A stretch of 32,818 bases of DNA from Acholeplasmataceae bacterium (GTDB taxonomy: Bacteria > Bacillota_I > Bacilli_A > Acholeplasmatales > Acholeplasmataceae). The first letter of the stretch is position 1; each line of letters opens with the position of its first letter. The translations under genes were made by a program, and so were the position numbers. Of the stretch, positions 9,401 to 16,101 are shown in pieces. The stretch spans positions 1 to 32,818 of the forward strand of contig JAIPGC010000011.1 of the NCBI GenBank assembly GCA_021736335.1. Reading direction: 5' to 3'. The notes beneath the pieces were generated by a model that did not search any database, had not been told where the DNA came from, and saw only the letters and a list, made by a program, of their open reading frames with translations.

Positions 9401-9794
9401 CTTTTGGTTTTTCATCCAGTATGAAGGCATATGGCAACAATCCATCAGGAGTTGTAACCATCGTTTTTCCCGTTGTGTTAGCTAAAGTTATTTTAGTGTC
9501 TTTAGGTAATAATTCATGCATGACCTGGCGACAAGCTCCACATGGTGAAACTGGACCATGATCATTAGCAACTATTGTCATAGAGACAATATCTTCTTTC
9601 TTATAGCCTTGGCTATAAAGTGAAAATAGTGCACTTCTTTCTGCACAATTTGATAAACCAAATGATGCATTCTCAATATTTGCTCCAAGAATGTAGGTTC
9701 CATCCTTGAGTTCAATGGCTGCACCTACTTTAAAATTCGAGTATGGTGTGTATGCACGACTTCTAGCAAGCAGTGCCTGTTCTAAATTTTTCAT
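9393..9794 (-). CDS. cdd: Cytidine deaminase
   Basis: It converts cytidine and deoxycytidine to uridine and deoxyuridine in pyrimidine salvage. The 133 residues match the small tetrameric Cdd class. The zinc ligands are Cys50 in NCAERSALF (with catalytic Glu52) and Cys85/Cys88 in PCGACRQV; the substrate-binding segment GANIENASFGLSNC is intact. SD AAAGGAATTGAC precedes the ATG. The gene follows ybeY by one base; in Bacillus dgkA lies between them and is absent here. Confidence 0.95.
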   Translation of the reverse strand: MKNLEQALLARSRAYTPYSNFKVGAAIELKDGTYILGANIENASFGLSNCAERSALFSLYSQGYKKEDIVSMTIVANDHGPVSPCGACRQVMHELLPKDTKITLANTTGKTMVTTPDGLLPYAFILDEKPKDE

Positions 9795-9795
9795 G

Positions 9796-10212
9796 TCAAT
9801 TCCTTTCTAAATTCGCATTTTTTAAAATACGCTCTTGCTCTTCAATCATTTGCTTTTCCTCTTCATCGGTATGATGATCATAACCCAGAAGATGTAAATA
9901 TCCATGAACCGCTAAGAATCCAATTTCTCTTGCAAATGAATGACCATAATCTTCAGCTTGTAGTCTTGCTTGTTCGATTGAGATGAAGATATCACCTAGT
10001 GAATCATCATCCTCATCATCATTAATAAAGCTTAAGACATCAGTAGGTCTATCCATTTGACGATACGCCAAATTCATCTCATGAATAGCTTTTTGCTCTA
10101 GAAATATGATTTGTATATTTTTTTCTTGTTTGATTGGTTTGAAAATCTTTTGCAGAATTTCTTTGATTTCTTTGATATCTTCTTTGGTTTGATTATGAAG
10201 TTGGATTTTCAT
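9796..10212 (-). CDS. ybeY: Endoribonuclease YbeY
   Basis: A zinc-dependent RNase involved in 16S rRNA 3' maturation and ribosome quality control. The signature HGYLHLLGYDH gives the zinc ligands His103, His107 and His113; TDVLSF and GDIFIS are also typical. I choose the ATG at 10212 (MKIQLHNQT, 138 residues) because AAAGG lies about 10 nt upstream. The frame is open to a TTG at 10230 and has an ATG at 10221, but these are badly spaced from that SD. It overlaps phoH by 20 nt and ends in TGA. Confidence 0.93.
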   Translation of the reverse strand: MKIQLHNQTKEDIKEIKEILQKIFKPIKQEKNIQIIFLEQKAIHEMNLAYRQMDRPTDVLSFINDDEDDDSLGDIFISIEQARLQAEDYGHSFAREIGFLAVHGYLHLLGYDHHTDEEEKQMIEEQERILKNANLERN

Positions 10213-11155
10213 TATTTTCATACCTTTCAAGTATTCGTTGCACTAAAGGATGTCTGACAACATCTATTTTTTCAAATTGAACAATCTTAATGTCCTCTAA
10301 ACCTTCCAACAAAGTGAGAGCTTGATGTAATCCAGAATTTGATCCTTTAGGTAAATCTGTTTGTGAAGGATCTCCAGTGATGACCATTTTTGAAGCAAAC
10401 CCTAAACGGGTTAAAAACATTTTCATTTGAACTTGAGTCGTATTTTGTGCCTCATCCAAGATGACAAACGCATTTTCTAAAGTTCTTCCTCTCATATATG
10501 CAAGTGGTGCTATTTCAATGATTCCTTTTTCGATGAGACTCAATGTGGTTTGCATGCCAAGCATTTCATACAATGCATCATAGAGTGGCACGAGATATGG
10601 ATCAACCTTATCCTTTAAATCTCCCGGTAAAAATCCAAGATTTTCTCCAGCTTCAACAACAGGTCTTGTTAAGATAAGTTTTTTTATTTTGCTGTTTTTC
10701 AAATCAGCTACAGCTTGAGCAACTGCCAGATATGTTTTTCCGGTACCTGCAGGACCTACACCAAGCACTAAATCATAATTAGAAATGGCATCGATATAAA
10801 TTCTTTGATTAAATGTCTTTGGATAAATTGATCTACCTGCATCATTGACTAAAACCTTTTTACGATTTCTGTATAATTCAAAAACATCATCCAACTGATC
10901 TTTTTCGGCTAATTTGATGATGTACATGACATCTCTTTCTGACAATTGGATTTGATGCTCAGCAAGTTCTATTAAGACAGCAAAAATAGCTTCCAACAAT
11001 GGTAGCTGTTCCTTTTTGGCATCGGTAATGATCTCAGAACCCATTACAGAAACATTCATACCTAGATATTGCTTGAAAACCAATAGATTACGATCTTGTA
11101 TGCCTACCAATCTAGCGATGGCTTCGGCATGATGAATTTGTCGATTTAATTTCAT
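10193..11155 (-). CDS. phoH: PhoH-like ATPase (PhoH/YbeZ)
   Basis: A P-loop ATPase of the PhoH family, first gene of the ten-gene run. Walker A is GPAGTGKTYLA (about 138-148) and Walker B is VILDEAQNTT (about 231-240); RTLENAFVILDEAQ and VITGDPSQTDLP are family hallmarks. It is predicted to work with YbeY, whose gene overlaps it, in RNA metabolism. The function is inferred from conserved pairing. The start is ATG with SD AAGGAG 8 nt upstream. Length of 320 residues is standard. Confidence 0.94.
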   Translation of the reverse strand: MKLNRQIHHAEAIARLVGIQDRNLLVFKQYLGMNVSVMGSEIITDAKKEQLPLLEAIFAVLIELAEHQIQLSERDVMYIIKLAEKDQLDDVFELYRNRKKVLVNDAGRSIYPKTFNQRIYIDAISNYDLVLGVGPAGTGKTYLAVAQAVADLKNSKIKKLILTRPVVEAGENLGFLPGDLKDKVDPYLVPLYDALYEMLGMQTTLSLIEKGIIEIAPLAYMRGRTLENAFVILDEAQNTTQVQMKMFLTRLGFASKMVITGDPSQTDLPKGSNSGLHQALTLLEGLEDIKIVQFEKIDVVRHPLVQRILERYENNENPTS

Positions 11156-11180
11156 TAAATCCGCTCCTTACCGTGTATTT

Positions 11181-11189
11181 ATTATACCA
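11181..11189 (-). promoter_or_regulatory. Extended -10 promoter of phoH operon
   Basis: Minus strand has TGGTATAAT, an extended -10 element, about 26 nt upstream of the phoH start codon. No good -35 is seen at 16-18 bp. It is the only clear promoter before the ten-gene run. Confidence 0.7.
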
Positions 11190-11202
11190 CATGCCCAAAA
11201 AT

Positions 11203-11227
11203 AAAAAAGCACTGGGGTACTTTTTTT
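11203..11227. terminator. Second hairpin after rpsU, possibly bidirectional
   Basis: AAAAAAGCAC-TGGG-GTACTTTTTTT forms a 10-bp stem with one C/A mismatch and T-tracts on both strands. It lies between the main rpsU terminator and the phoH promoter, and probably backs up termination of rpsU transcription. Confidence 0.5.
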
Positions 11228-11237
11228 AAGCCAAAAT

Positions 11238-11262
11238 ATAAAAACGCACCGTTTAAGGTGCG
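11238..11262 (-). terminator. Intrinsic terminator of rpsU
   Basis: Minus strand CGCACC-TTAAAC-GGTGCG followed by TTTTTAT, 13 nt after the rpsU stop codon. Confidence 0.8.
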
Positions 11263-11275
11263 AATTTTACAAACT

Positions 11276-11449
11276 TTACTTTTTCTTGGCGCGTGCTGCA
11301 CGTTGTGCATCTTTACGTGCTACACTTGGTTTCACGTAAAATTCACGTTTGCGTGCTTCTTGGAGGTTTCCTGACTTAGAAACATCACGTTTAAAGCGAC
11401 GTAAAGCATCTTCAATTGATTCTTTTTCGCGAACGATTGTTTTAGGCAT
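11276..11449 (-). CDS. rpsU: 30S ribosomal protein S21
   Basis: The 57-residue product [20 protein letters not shown]... ends in a Lys/Arg-rich tail (ARAKKK), as in bS21. It binds the 30S platform near the 16S 3' end. The start is ATG at 11449, with GGAGGG 7 nt upstream; the longer frame from the GTG at 11467 would read through the SD and is rejected. It has its own perfect consensus promoter and terminator, so it is expressed strongly and alone. Confidence 0.96.
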   Translation of the reverse strand: MPKTIVREKESIEDALRRFKRDVSKSGNLQEARKREFYVKPSVARKDAQRAARAKKK

Positions 11450-11488
11450 TGTCTGCCCTCCTTCCACGCTAGGTTCATAGCCTTATTC

Positions 11489-11517
11489 ATTATATATGAT
11501 TTTTGGAAATTTGTCAA
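11489..11517 (-). promoter_or_regulatory. Consensus sigma-A promoter of rpsU
   Basis: TTGACA (11512-11517), 17-bp spacer, TATAAT (11489-11494): a perfect match to the sigma-A consensus, beginning only 7 bp after the rsmE stop. Confidence 0.93.
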
Positions 11518-11523
11518 AATAAT

Positions 11524-12219
11524 TTATGTTTTTTTGGTTGAAATATAGCTAAGTGCATAAAGGCAGGCAGCTTCAGTTGGAATGATGTTATGACCAAGTG
11601 ATATCGAGATCGCTTGATGATTGACAAGAAGTTCTCTTTCGCTATCTGTAATGCCACCTTCTGGTCCAATGATTAATAAAATCTTTATGTTTTCTATGGA
11701 TTTAGGTAGAACCTGATCTATCGTTAATGTCTTATTATTTTCATCAGCAAGCAATATCAAATCGAAGGTTTCAAAGCCAATATGATTGAGTGATTTTTCA
11801 AATTGAATCTTAGGGACATCAAACCGATGTGCGAGCTCTGCAGCTTCTTTAGCTATCATAGATAGTCTCTTTAGTTTATTATCGATATTCTCTAGTTTAG
11901 CAATACTTCTTTGCATCGGAACAAAGATGATTTGAGATGCTCCAAAAATGGTTGCATACTTTACAACAAACTCATTTTTTGATCCTTTTGGTAATCCTTG
12001 AATTAAAGTAACATTCATCGTTGATGGTTGATCTAACTCACAAATGATTTGATAAGAGACAGACGCATCATCTAACTTAATAGATGCCAAATAACATTTT
12101 TGATTGGCGCATACTATGATTTCATCACCATCATTCATGCGCATGACTTTTTTTATGTGATGTGCATCTTGTCCGGTTATGGATTGATTTAATTGATCTA
12201 AAAAGTATCTTTGTGGCAT
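11524..12219 (-). CDS. rsmE: 16S rRNA m3U1498 methyltransferase
   Basis: A SPOUT-class (alpha/beta knot) enzyme that methylates N3 of U1498 in 16S rRNA. An N-terminal PUA-like domain (MPQRYFLDQL, then HHIKKVMRMNDGDEI) is followed by the knotted SAM-binding domain with QGLPKGSKNEFVVK, IIGPEGGITDSE and LGHNIIPTEAACLYAL. The usual LGxRILRxETA motif is altered to LGHNIIPTEAA but keeps the knot context. 231 residues is normal. SD TGAGG precedes the ATG by 7 nt. No strong promoter was seen directly before it; it follows the secG terminator by 19 nt. Confidence 0.92.
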   Translation of the reverse strand: MPQRYFLDQLNQSITGQDAHHIKKVMRMNDGDEIIVCANQKCYLASIKLDDASVSYQIICELDQPSTMNVTLIQGLPKGSKNEFVVKYATIFGASQIIFVPMQRSIAKLENIDNKLKRLSMIAKEAAELAHRFDVPKIQFEKSLNHIGFETFDLILLADENNKTLTIDQVLPKSIENIKILLIIGPEGGITDSERELLVNHQAISISLGHNIIPTEAACLYALSYISTKKT

Positions 12220-12237
12220 GATTTACCTCATTCAATG

Positions 12238-12266
12238 AAAAAAGCGCTTCTTTAGAAACACTTTTT
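12238..12266 (-). terminator. Intrinsic terminator of secG
   Basis: Minus strand AAAAAGTGTTTC-TAAA-GAAGCGCTTTTTT: a 12-bp stem including two G-U pairs, ending in a T-run. Confidence 0.8.
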
Positions 12267-12287
12267 ACTTATCAGTATGCATTTGAA

Positions 12288-12515
12288 CTAGTGTGGCAAG
12301 TTGTTAGATAAAACAACTGCAACAATCAAAATAACGGATAATACTGCAGCTGAACGCATTAAAAATAATTCAAAACCTCTTGTTTTCTTATTCTTAAATA
12401 ATTCAGATTTTTCACCACTGAATGCATCTTTAATGTTATCTGTTGAATGCATCATCATAACGATTACTGCAAACAATACTGATGTTACAATTACTATATA
12501 GTCTACCCAAATCAT
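12288..12515 (-). CDS. secG: Preprotein translocase subunit SecG
   Basis: A small membrane subunit of the SecYEG channel. The 75 residues hold two transmembrane helices (about 4-22 and 50-70) joined by a cytoplasmic loop with the family pattern SGEKSELFKNKKTRGFELFL. The start is ATG at 12515, seven nt after AGGAGGA; the frame extends upstream to a TTG at 12536 only by reading through that SD. It is a single gene with a strong promoter (12540-12568) and its own terminator. In many Firmicutes secG lies near rnr/smpB; those genes are not here. Confidence 0.93.
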   Translation of the reverse strand: MIWVDYIVIVTSVLFAVIVMMMHSTDNIKDAFSGEKSELFKNKKTRGFELFLMRSAAVLSVILIVAVVLSNNLPH

Positions 12516-12539
12516 ATACTTCCTCCTAAAACTCAATTA

Positions 12540-12568
12540 ATGATAACAAATTTTGTATTTTTTGTCAA
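12540..12568 (-). promoter_or_regulatory. Sigma-A promoter of secG
   Basis: TTGACA (12563-12568), 17-bp spacer, TATCAT (12540-12545) on the minus strand; only one mismatch to consensus. Confidence 0.88.
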
Positions 12569-12625
12569 TGAATATCTTAACATTAACATAGTTTATTCTA
12601 AAAAGAATAGGATGTCAAATCTGAA

Positions 12626-13156
12626 TCACTTTTTTCCTTCATTTGTTGAAAAATGATGTGCAGGGATGCCTTTTAATCTGCTATTTGCAGGTGCATCCTT
12701 TACGACAACTGAATTTGCTCCAATCACAGAGTTATCACCAATATGGACTGGTCCTATGATTTTAGCTCCAGCATATACGATAACATTTTTTCCTAATTTA
12801 GGGTGACGATCAACTTTCTCAAATGTATTAGAACCCAAAGTGACTCCATGATATAGAACACAATGATCCCCAACAACTGCTGTTTCTCCAATTACTAATC
12901 CCATGCCATGATCGATAAAGACACATCGTCCTATCTGTGCTGCTGGATGAATATCTATCCCAGTTTTCTTTCTTGTGCGATAAGCTATCCATCTTGCTAA
13001 ATTCTTAAAACCTTTAAGATATAGTTTATGAGTCAAACGATGTCTTCTTAAAGCAATCACACCAGGGTATGTGAAATATATCATTAACTTTGATGGTGCT
13101 GCTGGATCATATCTTTTTGCAGCTGCAACATCCCCTCTTGTACACTTAAATATCAT
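12626..13156 (-). CDS. cysE: Serine O-acetyltransferase
   Basis: It acetylates L-serine with acetyl-CoA to O-acetylserine, the substrate of the overlapping upstream gene cysK. The short EpsC-type enzyme (176 residues) has an N-terminal helical part (DPAAPSKLMIYFTYPG) and a left-handed beta-helix of hexapeptide repeats with IDIHPAAQIG, DHGMGLVIGETAVVG, LYHGVTLG and HPKLGKNV. I start at the ATG at 13156 because homologues begin with MFK..RGD-like sequence; the longer frame to 13213 lies inside cysK. There is no SD, and an 11-nt overlap with cysK suggests translational coupling. Confidence 0.92.
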   Translation of the reverse strand: MIFKCTRGDVAAAKRYDPAAPSKLMIYFTYPGVIALRRHRLTHKLYLKGFKNLARWIAYRTRKKTGIDIHPAAQIGRCVFIDHGMGLVIGETAVVGDHCVLYHGVTLGSNTFEKVDRHPKLGKNVIVYAGAKIIGPVHIGDNSVIGANSVVVKDAPANSRLKGIPAHHFSTNEGKK

Positions 13157-14081
13157 CGTTATAAAGTGCTGTCGATAAATATCTCTCACCTGTATCACAA
13201 GTGATGACAACAATCCTCTTTCCTTTGTTTTCTTCTAACATTGCAAGTTGTGTTGCTGCATATAATATAGCTCCTGATGAGATCCCTGCAAATACACCTT
13301 CAGTTTTTGCATATAACCGAGCTGTTTTGAAAGCATCTTCATTTGATACGGTTATGATCTGATCAATGACTTTCTGATTTAATACATCAGGAACAAATCC
13401 TGCACCAATACCTTGAATTTTATGAGGTCCAGGTTTTCCCCCTGATAATACTGGAGAATCTTTGGGTTCAACTGCTACAATCTTTATCTTTGGATTATGT
13501 TTTTTTAAAACCTCACCTACGCCTGTTATTGTCCCACCTGTACCTACGCCTGCAACAAAGATATCAACCAATCCATCTGTATCTTCTAAAATTTCAATGG
13601 CTGTTGTTTTTCTATGAATTTCAGGATTTGCTAGATTTTCAAATTGCATGGGCATGATATAATTAGGATTTTCTTTTAATAATTGATTCGCTTTTTCAAT
13701 TGAGCCCTTCATACCTAATGCACCTTCTGTTAAGATGACTGTAGCACCTAAAGCTTTTGCGATTTGTATGCGTTCTTTTGATACGGTTTCTGGCATTGCC
13801 AAAATTAATTTGTACCCTTTTGCAGCACAAACAAAAGCTAAACCCACACCTGTGTTACCTGAAGTCGGTTCAACAAATACTGTATCCTTATGAACTAATC
13901 CTAAATGTTCAATCGATTCAATCAAAGCAATCGCAAGTCTATCTTTAACACTTGATAAAGGATTATGATGCTCTAGTTTTGCGATAATTTCTGCTTTACT
14001 ACCTACTAATTTTTCATATCTATTAAGTCTTAACATTGGTGTTTTCCCAATGAGTTCAACGTAATTATTTGCTATTTTCAT
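13146..14081 (-). CDS. cysK: Cysteine synthase (O-acetylserine sulfhydrylase)
   Basis: A PLP enzyme that makes cysteine from O-acetylserine and sulfide. The PLP lysine lies in NPLSSVKDRLA (near residue 43), the substrate loop is TSGNTGVG, the phosphate-binding loop is GVGTGGTITG, and GAGFVP and SSGA complete the fold-type II pattern. The start at 14081 (311 residues) lies 8 nt after AGGAG; an in-frame GTG at 14090 directly abuts the SD and is rejected. It forms an operon with cysE, whose C-terminus normally binds CysK. The ability to make cysteine is notable for a small-genome bacterium. Confidence 0.95.
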   Translation of the reverse strand: MKIANNYVELIGKTPMLRLNRYEKLVGSKAEIIAKLEHHNPLSSVKDRLAIALIESIEHLGLVHKDTVFVEPTSGNTGVGLAFVCAAKGYKLILAMPETVSKERIQIAKALGATVILTEGALGMKGSIEKANQLLKENPNYIMPMQFENLANPEIHRKTTAIEILEDTDGLVDIFVAGVGTGGTITGVGEVLKKHNPKIKIVAVEPKDSPVLSGGKPGPHKIQGIGAGFVPDVLNQKVIDQIITVSNEDAFKTARLYAKTEGVFAGISSGAILYAATQLAMLEENKGKRIVVITCDTGERYLSTALYNDDI

Positions 14082-14104
14082 ATGACTCACTCCTATCCTT
14101 AATT

Positions 14105-14133
14105 ATTATACTTTTTTAGATCTATGAATGCAT
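14105..14133 (-). promoter_or_regulatory. Promoter of cysK-cysE
   Basis: Minus strand TATAAT at 14105-14110. At 17 bp spacing the -35 position is occupied by the palindrome ATGCAT (14128-14133) rather than TTGACA, so an activator or a repressor may act here. Confidence 0.55.
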
Positions 14134-14155
14134 GAAATACGACTGCAAAATGCAT
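14128..14155. repeat. Paired ATGCAT sites, 22 bp apart
   Basis: Two identical ATGCAT palindromes at 14128-14133 and 14150-14155 lie between the divergent cysK and MBL promoters. Their 22-bp offset is close to two helical turns. The first covers the cysK -35 position and the second abuts the MBL extended -10. Candidate operator half-sites only. Confidence 0.3.
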
Positions 14156-14157
14156 TA

Positions 14158-14166
14158 TGTTATAAT
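14158..14166 (+). promoter_or_regulatory. Extended -10 promoter of MBL gene
   Basis: TGTTATAAT on the plus strand, without a good -35. The predicted start site near 14173 leaves a very short leader before the chosen ATG at 14183. Confidence 0.6.
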
Positions 14167-14182
14167 ATGTTTGGGTGATATG

Positions 14183-14782
14183 ATGGATATTATGAAATTC
14201 GCTTTAGGTGATTATAGAAGTAATTGCTATATCGTTTCAGAAAACAAAAAAGCTTTGGTAATCGATCCTGGTTATGAAAGTGATGAAGTCATCAATTATA
14301 TCAAAGAAAACCAATTCATCTTGGAAGGCATATATCTCACTCATGGTCATGTTGATCACGTTGGTGGAGTCAAACAGTTAAAAGCTTTATTTGATACAAT
14401 CGTTTATGCTCCTAAAAAAGATGAAATTTGGTTTCATGTCAATCCATATAACAGGTGGGGCTATGAGATACCCGTAGACATTTGGGTTAATGATATGGAT
14501 CAACTACACTTCTTTGAAAAAGAGTTTACTGTTTATGAAACACCTGGTCATTCACAAGGATCTACTGTCTTGTATACCGATCAAACATTGTTTTCAGGTG
14601 ACACTCTATTTTTTCAAAGTATAGGTAGAACCGATATTCCATTTTCTGATTCAATGACAATCTATCAAAGCGTCAAACGGATATACAAACTCTTTGGTGA
14701 TGATGTTGATGTTTATCCTGGACATGGTAGACCAACAACCATCAGACATGAAAAAAAATACAATCCTTTTGTTAAAGGTTAA
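14183..14782 (+). CDS. MBL-fold metallo-hydrolase (glyoxalase II-like)
   Basis: A single-domain metallo-beta-lactamase-fold hydrolase of 199 residues. The metal-binding set is THGHVDHVGG, the histidine of TPGHSQGS, the aspartate of FSGDTLF and a C-terminal YPGHGR. The start of the family pattern (LGDYRSNCYIV) resembles YqgX-type proteins, annotated as hydroxyacylglutathione hydrolase-like; the true substrate is unknown. I choose the ATG at 14183 (MDIMKFALG) because the promoter -10 lies at 14161-14166 and GGTGAT precedes it; 14180 and 14192 are alternatives, while the open frame back to 14132 is upstream of the promoter. One of only three plus-strand genes here. Confidence 0.88.
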   Translation: MDIMKFALGDYRSNCYIVSENKKALVIDPGYESDEVINYIKENQFILEGIYLTHGHVDHVGGVKQLKALFDTIVYAPKKDEIWFHVNPYNRWGYEIPVDIWVNDMDQLHFFEKEFTVYETPGHSQGSTVLYTDQTLFSGDTLFFQSIGRTDIPFSDSMTIYQSVKRIYKLFGDDVDVYPGHGRPTTIRHEKKYNPFVKG

Positions 14783-14789
14783 TAAAGAT

Positions 14790-14823
14790 AAAACTCAACC
14801 ACTTAGCGGTTGAGTTTTTTTTA
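14790..14823. terminator. Bidirectional terminator between MBL gene and rlmD
   Basis: AAAACTCAACC-ACTTAGC-GGTTGAGTTTT is an 11-bp perfect stem with a T-run on the plus strand. The A-rich flank also gives a T-run on the minus strand, so it can serve both convergent units. Confidence 0.88.
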
Positions 14824-16101
14824 TTTGTGATTTAATATGGCTAAAGTTTCAAGTGATGATGTGTGGAAAAACATTCGAATCGGATAAACATCCTTAATCT
14901 CATATTGCCCTGACAATAATGAAATATCTCTAACTAATGTTTTAACATCACAGGAAAGATAAAATATTTTCTTATAGTTTTGTTTAAGTACGGTTTGAAT
15001 GAAACTCTCCATTAAACCGTTGCGTGGTGGATCAACAATCAGATAATCTCCATCGAAATGTTTAATCACTTTTTCTGCTTTCTCATCAATAATCTCAACC
15101 TGGTCAAATCCATATTTTTCTTTTGCTAATTTTGCCATTGAAGAACTTTCAATATTTGATTCAATCATGATAACTTTTTCCGCTTCTTTTGCAAGATAAA
15201 ATCCAATACTTCCTACACCACTATATGCATCGATAATTTTTTGTCCAGTCGGAATTTCTTGTTTAATTAATGCATAGGCTTTTTCAATTACAGGAAGATT
15301 GATTTGGAAAAAGGATTGATCGCTGATCATCATCTCAATATCGCCAATTGGCTCAGTAATAAGGTTTTCACCATATATAACTATTGACTTCTTTCCTAAT
15401 ATTCTATTGGGATCATCATTGATATTTACAGTGATACCAACAACATTAGTAATCTCTCTAATTTGATTGATCAATTGCTCTCTACCATGAAACAACGGTT
15501 TTGTAGCAACAAGTGTCACTAATATTTCTTGTTTCAAATTGGTCCGAAACATCATATATTTGAGTACCTTAGGATTGATAACAGGACGTGATTGAGCTAA
15601 CATTTTTAGAAGTCTATTGGTCTTTAAATCTGAGAGTATGAACTGGTCAACTGGAATCAGTTTTGTATTATCTGAGTTATATAAACCAAGTGTCAAATGC
15701 GATGTGTCCATGACATGAAACACACTTTTATTACGATAATTTTGATCACGATGATCGGTTAATGTTTCATGAACTTCTATATCTAAATTCATAATTTTCT
15801 TGAATGTTTCTTGTGTTATTTTCTGTTGCCATCTGAGTTGTTTAACCGGTGAGACGTGAATCAAATCACAACTTCCTAATTCCTTTTCCACAGCTTCTAC
15901 ACGATCTGGACTGGCTTTGACTATTTCTAAAACAACACCTTGACCGTAGTTCTTTTTGATCTGAGTAATTTTTATTTTAGCTTCTTCATCATCTAGCATA
16001 CCCTTAACAAAAACAACATATCCTTGGTGTTTAACAATACCTTGTCCCTTATAATCTAAGTCTACTGAATGTCCATAAAATATATCACCAACAGTTAACA
16101 T
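14821..16101 (-). CDS. rlmD: 23S rRNA (uracil-5-)-methyltransferase, RlmD/RlmCD family
   Basis: A TrmA/RumA-family enzyme that makes m5U in 23S rRNA. An N-terminal TRAM domain (residues about 1-60: VGDIFYGHSVDLDYKGQGIVKH) is followed by a methyltransferase domain with IIDAYSGVGSIGFYLA (motif I), LIVDPPRNGL (motif IV) and the catalytic cysteine in YLSCD. The [4Fe-4S] cluster motif of RumA (C..CGGC) is reduced to a lone Cys in GSCDLIHVS. The start at 16101 (426 residues) lies 6 nt after AGGAGG; the tandem ATG at 16104 is too close to it, and the frame further upstream lies inside sdaA. It overlaps sdaA by 17 nt. It could be RlmCD or a tRNA-specific relative. Confidence 0.87.
   Translation of the reverse strand: MLTVGDIFYGHSVDLDYKGQGIVKHQGYVVFVKGMLDDEEAKIKITQIKKNYGQGVVLEIVKASPDRVEAVEKELGSCDLIHVSPVKQLRWQQKITQETFKKIMNLDIEVHETLTDHRDQNYRNKSVFHVMDTSHLTLGLYNSDNTKLIPVDQFILSDLKTNRLLKMLAQSRPVINPKVLKYMMFRTNLKQEILVTLVATKPLFHGREQLINQIREITNVVGITVNINDDPNRILGKKSIVIYGENLITEPIGDIEMMISDQSFFQINLPVIEKAYALIKQEIPTGQKIIDAYSGVGSIGFYLAKEAEKVIMIESNIESSSMAKLAKEKYGFDQVEIIDEKAEKVIKHFDGDYLIVDPPRNGLMESFIQTVLKQNYKKIFYLSCDVKTLVRDISLLSGQYEIKDVYPIRMFFHTSSLETLAILNHK

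Noticed and set aside
9401..9445. Longer Era start with 15 extra residues
   Set aside because: The extension (MDCCHMPSYWMKNQK) is not Era-like and lies inside cdd; the ATG at 9400 matches the family N-terminus.
11332..11517. Second frame over rpsU giving a 61-aa ORF
   Set aside because: Starts upstream of the perfect rpsU promoter and overlaps the clear S21 gene in another frame.
12594..12609. Hairpin TATTCT-AAAA-AGAATA after cysE
   Set aside because: Stem is only 6 A/T-rich bp and no T-run follows on the minus strand, so it is not called as the cysE terminator.
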